A stretch of 64,000 bases of DNA from JAAYXS01 sp964550375 (GTDB lineage Bacteria > Planctomycetota > Phycisphaerae > UBA1845 > Fen-1342), in assembly GCA_964550375.1 (NCBI GenBank), contig CAZJYX010000019.1, positions 13,298 through 77,297 on the forward strand. The letters are read 5' to 3'. The notes under the pieces were generated by a model. That model was not told the DNA's origin and searched no databases. It saw only the letters and a program-made list of their open reading frames with translations. The translations under genes were made by a program, and so were the position numbers. Shown in pieces: positions 25,311 to 35,062 of the stretch (the stretch's first letter is position 1; each line of letters begins with the position of its first letter).

Positions 25311-26841
25311 GCGGCCGGAGGAGTCGGCGGGGGCGGGGGCGAGTGAGGCGTTGCACTGGCGGCGGCTGCACCCGGCCTCGGTGTTAGTGGATTTTCTGCG
25401 GCGGCTGGGCAAGCTTGCGTATTTCATTGTCGTGGCGCTGGTGGTGCGGCTGATAGGCGGGGGTGGGGGCGGGCCGCACTGGGCTGACTACGTCATAGGT
25501 GTCATAGCGGTGTTCGGGGCCGTCGGTGCGTTTTTTCGCTACCTGGTGACGCGCTACGCGGTGCAGTCGGACCGGCTGGTGATTCGCACGGGGCTCATCA
25601 CGCGGCAGCTTCGCACGATTCCGCTGGAGCGGATACAGAACATCGAGCTGGAGCGCGGGGTGGCGCACCGGCTGCTGGGGGTTGTGGACGTCAATATTGA
25701 GACGGCGGGCGGGAGCAAGGCGGAAGGGCAGTTGTCGGCGCTGGCGGTGGGCGATGCCGAGCGGCTGAAGGCCGAATTGCTGGAGCGGCGCGACGGTGGG
25801 CCGGTGGGCGCTGCGGCGGTGGAGTCGGCGGAGGTCATCTGGCAGGCGTCGCTGGGGGATCTGCTGCTGACCGGGGCGACCGGGAACCGCGCGGGCTGGA
25901 TCGCGGCCGGGCTGATGAGTTTGCTGTATCTATTCGCCGAGGAGGTGGGGAGATTGCCGGGGCCGCTGGCGGGGGTGGTGCAGAGGGCGTTGCAGGGCGG
26001 CAGTGTCACGGCGGTGGCGCTGGCGGTGGCGCTGGCCGTGGCGGGGCTGGTGCTTCTGCTGCTGGCCGGCTGGGTGGTGTCGATTCTCTGGACGATCATG
26101 CTGTACTTCGGCTTCGTGCTGCGGCGGGGCGACGGCCGGCTGCGCCGGAAGTACGGGTTGTTCACGCAACATGAAAGTGTTGTGCCGCTGCGGCGCGTGC
26201 AGATTCTGAAGCTGGAGGCGCCGCTGTTACGCCGCTTGCTGGGCTACACAACGGTCATGGCCGAAACGGCGGGATCGGTGGTTGACCGGGAGAGCGGCGG
26301 GGCGGCGCCGTTGTGCCCGTTGATCAGGCAAGCGGGGGCGGCGGAGCTGTGCCGGGAGGTCTTCCCGGATCTGGACCTGGCGGGAGTGGCGTGGACGCCG
26401 GTGAGTCGGCTGACGATTCGGCGGGGGTTCATTCGCTACGCGCTCATCGGCCTGGCGCTGATGGTAGTAGTCGCGGTCGCGGTCAACTGGTGGCTGGCGG
26501 TGCTGACGCCGTTGGTGTTGGGGCTGGCGCTGCTGGCGGCGTGTTTACGTTATCGGGTGTTGGCGTTTGCCGAGCATGGGAACTACCTGTTGGCGCGGGC
26601 CGGTGTGCTCACCCGGCGGGTCTGGATCGTGCCGCAGGGCAAGGTGCAATGGCTGAGCAGCACGCAGAGCCCGTTTCAGCGGCGGCTGGACCTGGCCACC
26701 CTGGCGATCAACACGGCCGGCTCGAAGCAGCTTAGCGGGGCGGAGATTGTGGACCTGCCGGCGGAGGCCGCCCACACGCTACAGGATCGGCTTTCGCGTG
26801 TGGCGAGCGCCCAGGGGCTGTGGTTGGCGGATGGCGTGTAG
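25303..26841 (+). CDS. Membrane protein with three bacterial PH domains (YdbT-like)
   Basis: A 512-residue polytopic protein with three DUF304/bPH2 repeats: YAVQSDRLVIRTGLITRQ with PLERIQNIELERG, then LRRKYGLFTQHESVVPLRRV, then YLLARAGVLTRRVWIVPQGK. Membrane segment pairs lie between them (about residues 35-85, 195-270 and 365-410). YdbT homologues work with a small YdbS-type partner, encoded immediately upstream. Reported members are linked to membrane stress or bacteriocin resistance, but a role here is not established. The stop is nine bases from the convergent downstream gene. Confidence 0.82.
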   Translation: MTERPEESAGAGASEALHWRRLHPASVLVDFLRRLGKLAYFIVVALVVRLIGGGGGGPHWADYVIGVIAVFGAVGAFFRYLVTRYAVQSDRLVIRTGLITRQLRTIPLERIQNIELERGVAHRLLGVVDVNIETAGGSKAEGQLSALAVGDAERLKAELLERRDGGPVGAAAVESAEVIWQASLGDLLLTGATGNRAGWIAAGLMSLLYLFAEEVGRLPGPLAGVVQRALQGGSVTAVALAVALAVAGLVLLLLAGWVVSILWTIMLYFGFVLRRGDGRLRRKYGLFTQHESVVPLRRVQILKLEAPLLRRLLGYTTVMAETAGSVVDRESGGAAPLCPLIRQAGAAELCREVFPDLDLAGVAWTPVSRLTIRRGFIRYALIGLALMVVVAVAVNWWLAVLTPLVLGLALLAACLRYRVLAFAEHGNYLLARAGVLTRRVWIVPQGKVQWLSSTQSPFQRRLDLATLAINTAGSKQLSGAEIVDLPAEAAHTLQDRLSRVASAQGLWLADGV

Positions 26842-26850
26842 CCGGCTGGT

Positions 26851-28287
26851 CTAATCGCTGCTGGGCTGCGTGGCCGGTTGGGTGGTCGGCTGGTCCTCCG
26901 GCAGCGGCTGCGCGGGGATGGGCCAGAAGACGCCGTCGCCGGGAGGGGGCTCCGTCCAGTAGGCTTTCCAGGCCAGGTTGGGTTGGCCGGCGTCGTCCCG
27001 GCCGTTGAGTCCGACGGTGTAGAGGAGCGGTCCGGACTCAGCGAGTCGATAGACGAGCGGCCTGCCCGAGCAGGGGTCGGTTAGGAAGTCGCGGAAGCGC
27101 TCGGCCGGCAGTTGGCCCAAGTCGGTCGGCCAAGTGCCGTGCTCGTCGTGGTAAAGGTGCAGGGCGAGCACGACGCGGGCGCCGTTGCGTTCCGCCAAAC
27201 AGCAGGTTCGCAGCACGTGGGCCTGGGCGACGGAGGGCATGAAGCGGCGCAGGAAGGCGTCGTCCCGGCCGGCCAATTCCTCGAACATCTCAACGACTTC
27301 ACGCGTGGCGCGCGGGTAGCCTTTATCTATTAGCTCGGCAAGCTTGAGGTAGTGCTCGAGCAGCCGGCGGACCGTCTGGCGGGGGTCGCGGCCGGCGATT
27401 TCCGCCGGCGTGGGCAATTCGGGGCGTTCGGCGAAAGGGCTGATCGGCATGGCCCGTTCGGCCAGCTCGCGGTAGCGCTTGTGAATGATCTCCGGCTGGC
27501 CGTCGTCGCCGCGCTGGGTCATGGCCTGCAGGAGGTCGAGCGGCGCGGCGCATTCGGTCGCCAGATAGTGAGAGAACGGTGGCAGGGGGGCATCCTCGCG
27601 TTCGAGCAGCTCGAGGGCTTGGCGGCGCTGCGCGGCGGTGAGGATGTTGTGATGCAGGGCGTAGCGCAAGTCCTCGTAGACCGTGTAGCGTGCGTCGAGG
27701 GCGGCGACCATGGAGATGATCATCGGCTCGCGCTCCAACTGGCGCGCGGCGCGCAGGCGGGTCTGGCAGGTGTCGAGGAAGGCGGCGACTTCCACCTGGC
27801 CGGCCGGGGCCCGCCAGGCAGCATCGGAGAGGCCGAGTATGCAGCCGCGGAAGGGTTGGATGTGCGGCATGAGGCGGGAGGGCAGCAGCCCGCGCAGCCA
27901 CGGCAGTTCGTCCGAGTTCTCCTGCCTGGGGAACTGGTAGAAGGGGCGGGCCACGGCTGCGCGGAACGTCTCCAACGTCGCCCTGGTGCGCTGGTAGGAG
28001 GCCTCCCACTCGGGATGCTCGGCGGGGTCCCACGGCCGCGGTGGAGTGAAACTGCCGCGCAATCCGCCGAAGAGCAGCCCGTCCGGGCAGGGGGCCTCGA
28101 GGTTGTCGATGCGCGGGAAGATTTGGCGGTAGAGGTCGGCGGCGTTTTCGGCCGGATCGTCGTGGCCGCGGACGCGCTCCTGGGCCCAGGCGTCGTAGTC
28201 GATCTTGCTCTGGAAGTCGGGACGGGGCGGCCAGAGGTCGGCGGGCTGGGCCAGCGTTAGCACCAGGGCAACCAGGTTGCACAGCAT
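26851..28287 (-). CDS. Secreted hypothetical protein
   Basis: A 478-residue protein beginning with a short signal peptide (MLCNLVALVLTLAQPADLWP). It is mostly helical. The last 100 residues resemble the C-terminal module common in planctomycete secreted proteins: LHLYHDEHGTWPTDLGQLP, DPCSGRPLVYRLAESGPLLY and TVGLNGRDDAG, a calcium or pseudopilin-like motif. The C terminus is a Thr/Gln/Pro tail. The start at ATG 28287 is supported by GGAG 7 bases upstream. It is the last gene of the minus-strand run TPR-alphaCTD, tgt, yajC. Function is unknown. Confidence 0.65.
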   Translation of the reverse strand: MLCNLVALVLTLAQPADLWPPRPDFQSKIDYDAWAQERVRGHDDPAENAADLYRQIFPRIDNLEAPCPDGLLFGGLRGSFTPPRPWDPAEHPEWEASYQRTRATLETFRAAVARPFYQFPRQENSDELPWLRGLLPSRLMPHIQPFRGCILGLSDAAWRAPAGQVEVAAFLDTCQTRLRAARQLEREPMIISMVAALDARYTVYEDLRYALHHNILTAAQRRQALELLEREDAPLPPFSHYLATECAAPLDLLQAMTQRGDDGQPEIIHKRYRELAERAMPISPFAERPELPTPAEIAGRDPRQTVRRLLEHYLKLAELIDKGYPRATREVVEMFEELAGRDDAFLRRFMPSVAQAHVLRTCCLAERNGARVVLALHLYHDEHGTWPTDLGQLPAERFRDFLTDPCSGRPLVYRLAESGPLLYTVGLNGRDDAGQPNLAWKAYWTEPPPGDGVFWPIPAQPLPEDQPTTQPATQPSSD

Positions 28288-28330
28288 GTTGGGTCTCCGC
28301 CTGGAAAGAATGCCGGTGGTGGCCGGGCGT

Positions 28331-28687
28331 CTAGCCGCCGTTCTGCGGTTCGCTGATAACTTCCTTGATTGCGGCGCGGCTGAAGCGCATCTTGACGTTG
28401 TTGGTCTCGTCAACCTTCACGACGACCTCGTTGTCGCGGGCCTCGACGACGGTGCCGATGATTCCGCCGATGGTCTGGACGCGGTCGTTGCGCTTGAGCG
28501 CCCGGAGCATTTCCTCGTACTTGCGGCGCTCCTTGCCGCGCGAGCGGGACATCCACCACCAGAAGACGATGAGGGCCAGGAAGATGGGGAACATCGGCCG
28601 CATGGCTTCGAAGAAGGTCGGTGGGGCCGGCGCGTCGGGCTGGGCCGGAGGGTCGGTCTGAGCCAGGATGGTGAGCAGTTCAGTCAT
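28331..28687 (-). CDS. yajC: Preprotein translocase accessory subunit YajC
   Basis: A 118-residue protein with one transmembrane helix (PMFPIFLALIVFWWWM) followed by SRGKERRKYEEMLRALKRND and RVQTIGGIIGTVVEARDNEV, which is the YajC pattern. YajC associates with SecDF at the Sec translocon. The start overlaps the tgt stop by four bases (ATGA), an arrangement with tgt seen in many bacteria. secD and secF do not follow here. A hypothetical secreted protein does instead. Confidence 0.92.
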   Translation of the reverse strand: MTELLTILAQTDPPAQPDAPAPPTFFEAMRPMFPIFLALIVFWWWMSRSRGKERRKYEEMLRALKRNDRVQTIGGIIGTVVEARDNEVVVKVDETNNVKMRFSRAAIKEVISEPQNGG

Positions 28688-29817
28688 TCGTCATCATTTC
28701 CATTTGGCCGGCAGGCCGGGCTGTGCAGGAAGTCGCGCTGCCACGCCGTGAACGTGCCGGCCGCGATCGCGGCGCGCATGCGCTCCATCAGGTCCTGGAA
28801 GAAACGGATATTGTGCACCGAAACGAGCGTTCCTCCAAGTAGCTCGCCGCTCATGATCAAGTGGCGCAAGTAGCCGCGGGTGAATCCGCGGCAGGTTTCG
28901 CATTGGCAGGCGGGGTCGAGCGGCTCGTCGGACAGGCGGTGGCAGGAATTGCGGAGGCGCAAGGGCCCCAGGCTGGTGAAGGCGTAGCCCTTGCGGCCGT
29001 TGCGGGTGGGCAGGACGCAATCGAATTGGTCGATGCCGGCGGCTACCGCGTTGGCCAGGTCGGCCGGCTGGCCGACGCCCATCAGATAGCGCGGGTGGTC
29101 GGCGGGGAGCTCGTGGGCGAACTCGTCCAGGAGGGCCCACATTTCCGGCGGCGGCTCGCCCACGGACAGGCCGCCGATGGCGTAGCCGTTGAAGCCGATG
29201 GCGACCAATCGTTCCAGGCATTCCCGGCGTAGAGCGAGATCCAGCCCGCCCTGGACGATGCCGTAGAGGGCCTGGTCGGGGCGCTGATGAGCGGCGCGGC
29301 TGCGGGCGGCCCAGGCGGCGGTGCGGCGGACGGCGGCGTGCAGGGCGTGGGTGTCGGCCGGCAGGGGCGGGCACTCGTCGAAGGCCATGATGATGTCGGC
29401 GCCAAGCTGGTTCTGGGCGGCGATGGATATCTCGGGGCTGAGGCGGATTAGCTCGCCGTCGAGATGTGAGCGGAACTCGACGCCGTCGTCGTCAATGCGG
29501 CGGAGTTCGGCGAGGGAAAAGACCTGGAAACCGCCGCTGTCGGTCAGGATGGGCTGCTGCCAGGCCATGAAGCGGTGCAGGCCGCCGAGGTGGGCGACGG
29601 CGGCAGTGCCGGGGCGTAGTAGCAGGTGGTAGGTGTTGGCCAGGACGACCTGGGTGCCGGTGGCGGAGATTTGGTGGGGGGTGAGGCCCTTGATGGTGGC
29701 GCGCGTTCCGACCGGCATAAAGGCCGGCGTGTCGATGGGGCCGTGCGGCGTAGTAATGCGGCCGCGGCGGGCGTGGCCCGCGGTGCTCAGAAGTTCGAAC
29801 GAGAAGCCATCGGCCAC
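28684..29817 (-). CDS. tgt: tRNA-guanine transglycosylase (queuosine biosynthesis)
   Basis: A 377-residue enzyme that exchanges the wobble guanine of GUN-anticodon tRNAs for preQ1. Visible motifs are TPAFMPVGTRATIKGL, LTDSGGFQVFSL, YGIVQGG, GYAIGGLSVGE, QFDCVLPTRNGRKG (nucleophile Asp) and the zinc site CQCETCRGFTRGYLRHL. The length fits bacterial Tgt. It is 11 bases downstream of the TPR-alphaCTD gene and overlaps yajC. Confidence 0.96.
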   Translation of the reverse strand: MADGFSFELLSTAGHARRGRITTPHGPIDTPAFMPVGTRATIKGLTPHQISATGTQVVLANTYHLLLRPGTAAVAHLGGLHRFMAWQQPILTDSGGFQVFSLAELRRIDDDGVEFRSHLDGELIRLSPEISIAAQNQLGADIIMAFDECPPLPADTHALHAAVRRTAAWAARSRAAHQRPDQALYGIVQGGLDLALRRECLERLVAIGFNGYAIGGLSVGEPPPEMWALLDEFAHELPADHPRYLMGVGQPADLANAVAAGIDQFDCVLPTRNGRKGYAFTSLGPLRLRNSCHRLSDEPLDPACQCETCRGFTRGYLRHLIMSGELLGGTLVSVHNIRFFQDLMERMRAAIAAGTFTAWQRDFLHSPACRPNGNDDE

Positions 29818-29828
29818 GGCCGGGCCCG

Positions 29829-31172
29829 CTACTCCGGCCGGCGCGTGGCGAGCTGGAGGCCATGCTCGGCCAGGCGGGCCTTAATCTCGTTTAGCGAGGT
29901 GACGCCGAAGTTACGCGTTGAGAGCAGGTCCTGCTCGGTCATGTGGACCAGGTCGTCGAGGGTTGCGATGTTAAGTCGCTGCAGGCAGCGGCGCGCCCGC
30001 ACGGACAGTTCCAATTCGGACACTGGGCGGTGCAGAATGGCTTCGCGTCCGGGTGGAACGATCACGGGCGGCTCGCTGGGGATTGGGGGGGCGCTGACCT
30101 GCGCCTCGATTTCCTCGACGGACTGGCCGAGGCGCAGGCCGCGTTTGGTGAGCAGGGCCCTGATCTCGGCCAGGGAAGTCTCGCCGAAGTTCTTGTAGCT
30201 GAGCAGTTCGGGTTCGGACAGTTTGACGAGGTCCGCCAGCGAGCGGATGTTCATCTTCTTGAGGCAGTTGCGGGCTCTGACTGAGAGCTCGAACTCGGAG
30301 ATGGGAGTATCGAGCATGCGCGTGCGCAGGTCGATGTGCTCGTCGTCGCCGCCTTCTTCGACGATCATATGGCAACAGCTCAGCACATCCTTGTAGAAGA
30401 GGCGGGCGCGGTGGTGGTTGGGGTAGGCCTTGAGGACGCGCTGGAGGCATTCGAGCGCGTCGTCGTAGCGGCCGATGTCCTCGTAGATTACGGAGAGGTT
30501 GACCAGGGCGTTGACGTAAGTGACAGGCTGCATGGAGAGGCGCTGGTAGAGCTCGATGGCCTGGTCGTCGGCGCCCATGATGTCGTACAGGCGGGCGGCC
30601 CGGAACATGGCCTGCGCGTGGTCGGGATCGAGCGTGAGGCCGCGTTCGTAGAGTTCGACGGCGGCTTCACGCTGGTTGTGGTATTCCTGGATGAGGCCGC
30701 TGACGTAGTACCAGTCGGCGCGGTCCTGGCCGGCAGCGGCGTGGCGGGCGGCCAGATTCTCGGCGGCCGGCAGATCGCCCTGCTGTATGCGGATGGCGGC
30801 CGCGTGCATATTGGCTTCGAAGTTGTCCCAGCCGAGCGCGGCCGCTTGATTCAGTTCGGCCAAGGCTTGTTCGTGGCGGCCCAGTCCGAGGGCCGCGCGG
30901 GCGGCGTAGAAGCGGCGGTACTTGCTGTCCGGGGTCTTGTTGAACCAGTCATAGGCCTGCTCGAAGCGTCCGAGTATGAGCAGGCTCACGGCCAGCTTGA
31001 GCGCTTCGCCCTGGCCGCGCTCGACGCGCTGCCGGTATGCCTCAACGAGCTCGATGAACCGCTCACGGGCGTGGAAGGTGGCCAGCGCGAGATCACCGAC
31101 CCGCTCGAACGTTTCCGGGCCCACTTCACCGGTTTCGAAGAATGCGGACAGCTCAGCGCTCACATCCGACAT
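29829..31172 (-). CDS. TPR protein fused to two RNA polymerase alpha C-terminal domains
   Basis: A 447-residue protein. Residues 1-280 are TPR repeats (for example ANMHAAAIRIQQGDLPAAEN, NREAAVELYERGLTLDPDH-like). Residues 290-350 and 383-442 are each an alpha-CTD. The first reads FELSVRARNCLKKMNIRSL and KNFGETSLAEIRALL, the second LELSVRARRCLQRLNIATL and RNFGVTSLNEIKARL. Both keep the arginine equivalent to E. coli alpha R265 and the G/S of the second DNA-contact loop. The first also keeps the N268 equivalent. There is no alpha-NTD, so it cannot replace RpoA in core assembly. It could bind UP-element-like DNA or regulators. The start at 31172 has AGGAG 10 bases upstream. Confidence 0.85.
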   Translation of the reverse strand: MSDVSAELSAFFETGEVGPETFERVGDLALATFHARERFIELVEAYRQRVERGQGEALKLAVSLLILGRFEQAYDWFNKTPDSKYRRFYAARAALGLGRHEQALAELNQAAALGWDNFEANMHAAAIRIQQGDLPAAENLAARHAAAGQDRADWYYVSGLIQEYHNQREAAVELYERGLTLDPDHAQAMFRAARLYDIMGADDQAIELYQRLSMQPVTYVNALVNLSVIYEDIGRYDDALECLQRVLKAYPNHHRARLFYKDVLSCCHMIVEEGGDDEHIDLRTRMLDTPISEFELSVRARNCLKKMNIRSLADLVKLSEPELLSYKNFGETSLAEIRALLTKRGLRLGQSVEEIEAQVSAPPIPSEPPVIVPPGREAILHRPVSELELSVRARRCLQRLNIATLDDLVHMTEQDLLSTRNFGVTSLNEIKARLAEHGLQLATRRPE

Positions 31173-31409
31173 GCGCAGGTCACTCCTGGATGAAAAGGGA
31201 AAACCAGCACTCGCTTCACCAAACCAAGAAATGGTAACAGGATTACGACCGTTGACAAGTCCCGCCGGCGGGAGCATGGTAAACGGCTTCATCCGTTGGA
31301 GTGGGTCGCGGCGGACGGCCGCGGCCCGGGTTTCGCCCGGCAACGACCCGTTCGCTTCAGTTATTGCGCTTCACGCGGCACTGAACCGGTATGAGCAGAA
31401 GGTCAACTT

Positions 31410-34400
31410 GTGTTGCAGGACAAGACGCCACTTATCGAGCGGTTGCGGCAAACGGTCCTGGTGCTTGACGGTGCCATGGGTACGAGCCTGCACGCGCGGG
31501 AGCTGCCGGCCGGCGACTACCTGGGACACGAGAACTGCTCGGAGATTCTGAACGCGACGCGGCCGGACGTTATTGAGCAGATTCACCGGAGCTTTCTGGC
31601 GGTCGGGTGCGACGCGGTCGAGACGAACACGTTCGGGGCCAACCGGGTGGTTCTGGGCGAGTACGACCTGGCAGGTCGGACATACGACCTGAACCTGCGG
31701 GCGGCCGAGATCGCCGGGCGGGCCGTGGCGGCGCATTCAACGCCGGAGCAGCCGCGTTATGTGATCGGCTCGGTGGGGCCGGGTACGAAGCTGGTGTCGT
31801 TGCGGCAGATCAGCTACGACGAGCTGGTGGAGGCGACGGTCGAGCAGATGAGCGCGCTGCTGGCCGGGGGCGTGGACGCGCTGCTGATCGAGACCTGTCA
31901 GGACATTCTGCAGACGAAGGCGGCGATTGCGGCGGCGCGGCAGGTGTTTGAGCGGGCGGGTCGGCGGGTGCCGCTGATGTGCCAGGTGACGATGGAGACG
32001 ACCGGCACGATGTTGCTGGGCACTGATATTGCGGCCGCGGTGACGGCGCTGGAGGCCTTCCCGGAGGTGGATGTCATCGGGCTGAACTGCGCCACGGGTC
32101 CGCAGGAGATGAGCGCGCACGTGCGCTACCTGGGGGCCCATTGCACGCGGTTCATCAGTGTGCTGCCGAACGCGGGCCTGCCGCAATTGCTTGATGGTCG
32201 TCCGCACTTTCCGCTGACGCCGCCGGAGTTCGCGCGCTGGCTGACTGAGTTCGTCGAGGTGGATGGCGTGAACGTCGTGGGCGGCTGCTGCGGCACACAG
32301 CCGGCGCATTTGGCGGCGGTGGTGCAGGCGCTGGGGCGCCGGGCGGCGCGGCCGCGGCAACCGGCGCGCGAGCCGGCCGTGAGCAGCCTGTACTACGCCA
32401 CCGAGATGCGGCAGGACCAGAGCGTGCTGCTGATTGGGGAGCGCTGCAACACGAACGGGTCGCGGCAGTTCAAGCGGCTGCTGGCGGACGGCGACCTGGA
32501 CGCGCTGGTGGCGATTGGTCGCGCGCAGGTGGACGAGGGCGCGCACGTCCTGGACGTCTGTGTGGACTGCGTCGGCCGCGACGGTGCGGCGGACATGCAC
32601 CGGGTGGTTGACCGGTTTGCCCGGGAGATTTCGGTGCCGCTGATGCTGGACAGCACCGAGCCGGACGTGCTGGCGGCGGGTCTGAGGCTGGCGGGCGGCA
32701 AGTGCATAATCAACTCGGTGAACCTGGAGGATGGGGAGGAGAAGCTGGCGCGCGTGGCCGGCCTGGCGCGGCAGTTCGGTGCGGCGCTGGTGGCGCTGAC
32801 GATCGATGACGATCCGGCGGAGGCGATGGCCAAGAGCGCGGAGCGGAAGCTGGCTGTGGCGGGCCGGCTCTACGAGTTGCTGACGGGCAAGCATGGCATC
32901 GCGGCCGAGGACATCTTCTTTGACTGCCTGACGTTTCCGATCACGACCGGCAACGCGGCCGACCGGCGGCTGGCGCTGGAGACGCTGGAAGGGGTGGCGG
33001 CGATTCGGGCGGCCTTCCCGGGTTGCCAGACGAGCCTGGGAATCAGCAACGTGAGCTTCGGGCTGCAGCCGGCGGCGCGCGTGGTGCTGAATTCAGCGTT
33101 CCTGGCGGAGGCGCAGGCGCGCGGTCTGACGGCGGCCATCGTGCATGCCAGCAAGATCCTGCCGCAGACGCGCATCAGCCCCGAGCGCTGGGAGGCGGCG
33201 CTGGACTTGATTTACGACCGTGGCGAAGACGGCAGCGCACTGGAGCGCTTCATCGGCCTGTTTGCCGAGGGTGAGACGCTTGCCCCGGAGAACGAGGTTG
33301 CCGCGCTGCCGATTGAGGAGCGGCTGCGCCGGCGGATCATCAACGGTGCGCGGGCCGGGCTGGAGCAGGACCTGGGCGAGGCCCTGGAGCAACACGCGCC
33401 GTTCGACATCATCAACACGTTCCTGCTGGATGGGATGAAGACGGTGGGGGAGTTGTTCGGCAGCGGGCAGATGCAACTGCCGTTCGTGCTGAAGAGCGCT
33501 GAGACGATGAAGGCGGCGGTGGCGTGGCTAGAGCCGCACATGAAGAAGTCGCACAGCGTGGAGCGTGGGCGGATCGTGCTGGCGACGGTGCGCGGCGACG
33601 TGCACGACATTGGCAAGAACCTGGTCGACATCATCCTGAGCAACAACGGCTACAAGGTCTTCAACCTGGGCATCAAGCAGCCGATCGCGCAGATCATCGA
33701 GGCGTTCCGGCGGCACGAGGCGGACGTCATTGGTCTGAGCGGGCTGCTGGTCAAATCCACGCTTGTCATGCGCGACGATCTGCACGTGCTGAACGAGCAG
33801 GGCATCAGCGCCCCGGTGATTCTGGGCGGGGCGGCGCTGACGCGCCGATACGTCGAGGAGGAGTTGCGGCAGGTCTATCGGGGGCCGCTCTACTACGCCA
33901 AGGACGCGTTCGACGGTCTGACGCTGATGCGGGAAACCACGGCTGCGCAGCCGGTCGGCGCGGCACAGGCGGGGGCGGATATCGCGCCGGCTGCCGACGT
34001 CGTCCCCGGCGCCGTGTTGACGGCGGCCGAAGCCGCGGCGGCGACGGCGCGCGACGTGGTGCGCGAAAGCGGGCAGCGTTATGGAGTGACGCCGATCGAG
34101 GAGCCGGCGCCGGTGGAGCTGGCCGCACTTCCGGTCGCTGGGCCGAGCGCGCCGGTGCGGCGGGGCGAGATTACCTATACGCATCCGGTGCCGGCGCCGC
34201 CGTTCTGGGGCGACCGGGTGCTGGACAGCATTCCGTTGCGGGCGGCCCTGGAGTATCTGAACGAGGTGATGCTCTTCCAGGTGCAGTGGCAGTTTCGCAA
34301 GCGCGGGCGGTCGGCCGCCGAGTTCGAGGCCTACATCGACCGGGAGGTCCGGCCGATCTACCGTGATCTCGTCGAGCGTTGTGAACGGGAGCGGATCTTG

Positions 34401-35009
34401 TTGCCGCAGGCGGTGTACGGCTACTGGCCGTGCAATTCCGAGGGCGACGATCTGATCGTCTACGACCCGCCGGGACGGCCGCAGGCGGGCCCTGACGACC
34501 ATGGACCGGAGGTTGTGCGATTCACGTTTCCGCGGCAGGTGCGGCCGCCGTACCGATGCCTGGCGGACTTCTGGCGGCCGATGTCAGGCAGAGAGACGGA
34601 CGTGGTGGCGTTTTCCATCGTGACCGCGGGGCGGCGTGTCTCGGAGGTGGCGGCGCAGTGGTTCCACGAGGCTCGTTTCCAGGAGTACCTGTTCCTGCAC
34701 GGGCTGGGCGTCGAGACGGCCGAGGCTTTGGCGGAGTACATTCACAGGCGGATTCGCGTGGAGTTGGGCATAGCCGGGCGGGACGCCCAGGATAAGCGCA
34801 AGATCTTCCAGCAGGGCTACCAGGGCAGCCGTTACAGCTTCGGCTATCCGGCCTGTCCGGACCTGGAGGATCAGGCTTACCTGATGGTGTTGCTGGAGCC
34901 GACGCGGATCGGGGTCGAGCTGACGGAGGGGTATCAGCTTGAGCCGGAGCAATCCACGACGGCTGTGATCGCGTATCATCGGGAGGCGCGGTACTTCGGA
35001 GTACGGTAA
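31410..35009 (+). CDS. metH: Cobalamin-dependent methionine synthase MetH
   Basis: A 1199-residue enzyme that transfers a methyl group from methyltetrahydrofolate to homocysteine via cobalamin. Domains in order: homocysteine domain (about 1-320, zinc ligands in GLNCATGP and VGGCCGTQP), pterin domain (from LLIGERCNTNGSRQFK, about 340-620), cobalamin cap and binding domain (DVHDIGKNLVDI near 730, the DxHxxG histidine loop), then the activation domain (about 925-1199, with QGYQGSRYSFGYPACPDLED for AdoMet). All modules are present, so it can be reactivated without a separate partner. The start is GTG 31410 with AGAAGG 7 bases upstream. No cobalamin or SAM riboswitch was recognised upstream. Confidence 0.96.
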   Translation: MLQDKTPLIERLRQTVLVLDGAMGTSLHARELPAGDYLGHENCSEILNATRPDVIEQIHRSFLAVGCDAVETNTFGANRVVLGEYDLAGRTYDLNLRAAEIAGRAVAAHSTPEQPRYVIGSVGPGTKLVSLRQISYDELVEATVEQMSALLAGGVDALLIETCQDILQTKAAIAAARQVFERAGRRVPLMCQVTMETTGTMLLGTDIAAAVTALEAFPEVDVIGLNCATGPQEMSAHVRYLGAHCTRFISVLPNAGLPQLLDGRPHFPLTPPEFARWLTEFVEVDGVNVVGGCCGTQPAHLAAVVQALGRRAARPRQPAREPAVSSLYYATEMRQDQSVLLIGERCNTNGSRQFKRLLADGDLDALVAIGRAQVDEGAHVLDVCVDCVGRDGAADMHRVVDRFAREISVPLMLDSTEPDVLAAGLRLAGGKCIINSVNLEDGEEKLARVAGLARQFGAALVALTIDDDPAEAMAKSAERKLAVAGRLYELLTGKHGIAAEDIFFDCLTFPITTGNAADRRLALETLEGVAAIRAAFPGCQTSLGISNVSFGLQPAARVVLNSAFLAEAQARGLTAAIVHASKILPQTRISPERWEAALDLIYDRGEDGSALERFIGLFAEGETLAPENEVAALPIEERLRRRIINGARAGLEQDLGEALEQHAPFDIINTFLLDGMKTVGELFGSGQMQLPFVLKSAETMKAAVAWLEPHMKKSHSVERGRIVLATVRGDVHDIGKNLVDIILSNNGYKVFNLGIKQPIAQIIEAFRRHEADVIGLSGLLVKSTLVMRDDLHVLNEQGISAPVILGGAALTRRYVEEELRQVYRGPLYYAKDAFDGLTLMRETTAAQPVGAAQAGADIAPAADVVPGAVLTAAEAAAATARDVVRESGQRYGVTPIEEPAPVELAALPVAGPSAPVRRGEITYTHPVPAPPFWGDRVLDSIPLRAALEYLNEVMLFQVQWQFRKRGRSAAEFEAYIDREVRPIYRDLVERCERERILLPQAVYGYWPCNSEGDDLIVYDPPGRPQAGPDDHGPEVVRFTFPRQVRPPYRCLADFWRPMSGRETDVVAFSIVTAGRRVSEVAAQWFHEARFQEYLFLHGLGVETAEALAEYIHRRIRVELGIAGRDAQDKRKIFQQGYQGSRYSFGYPACPDLEDQAYLMVLLEPTRIGVELTEGYQLEPEQSTTAVIAYHREARYFGVR

Positions 35010-35062
35010 CAATTAGGTTGTGGCGATGCCGGCGGGGCGACGGGGTGCGGGCGGGTTGGGGG

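Noticed and set aside
31173..31409. Cobalamin or SAM riboswitch upstream of metH
   Set aside because: No B12-box or SAM-I core sequence is visible. TTGACA at 31253 has only a weak -10 partner (CATGGT, 3 of 6), so no promoter is called either.
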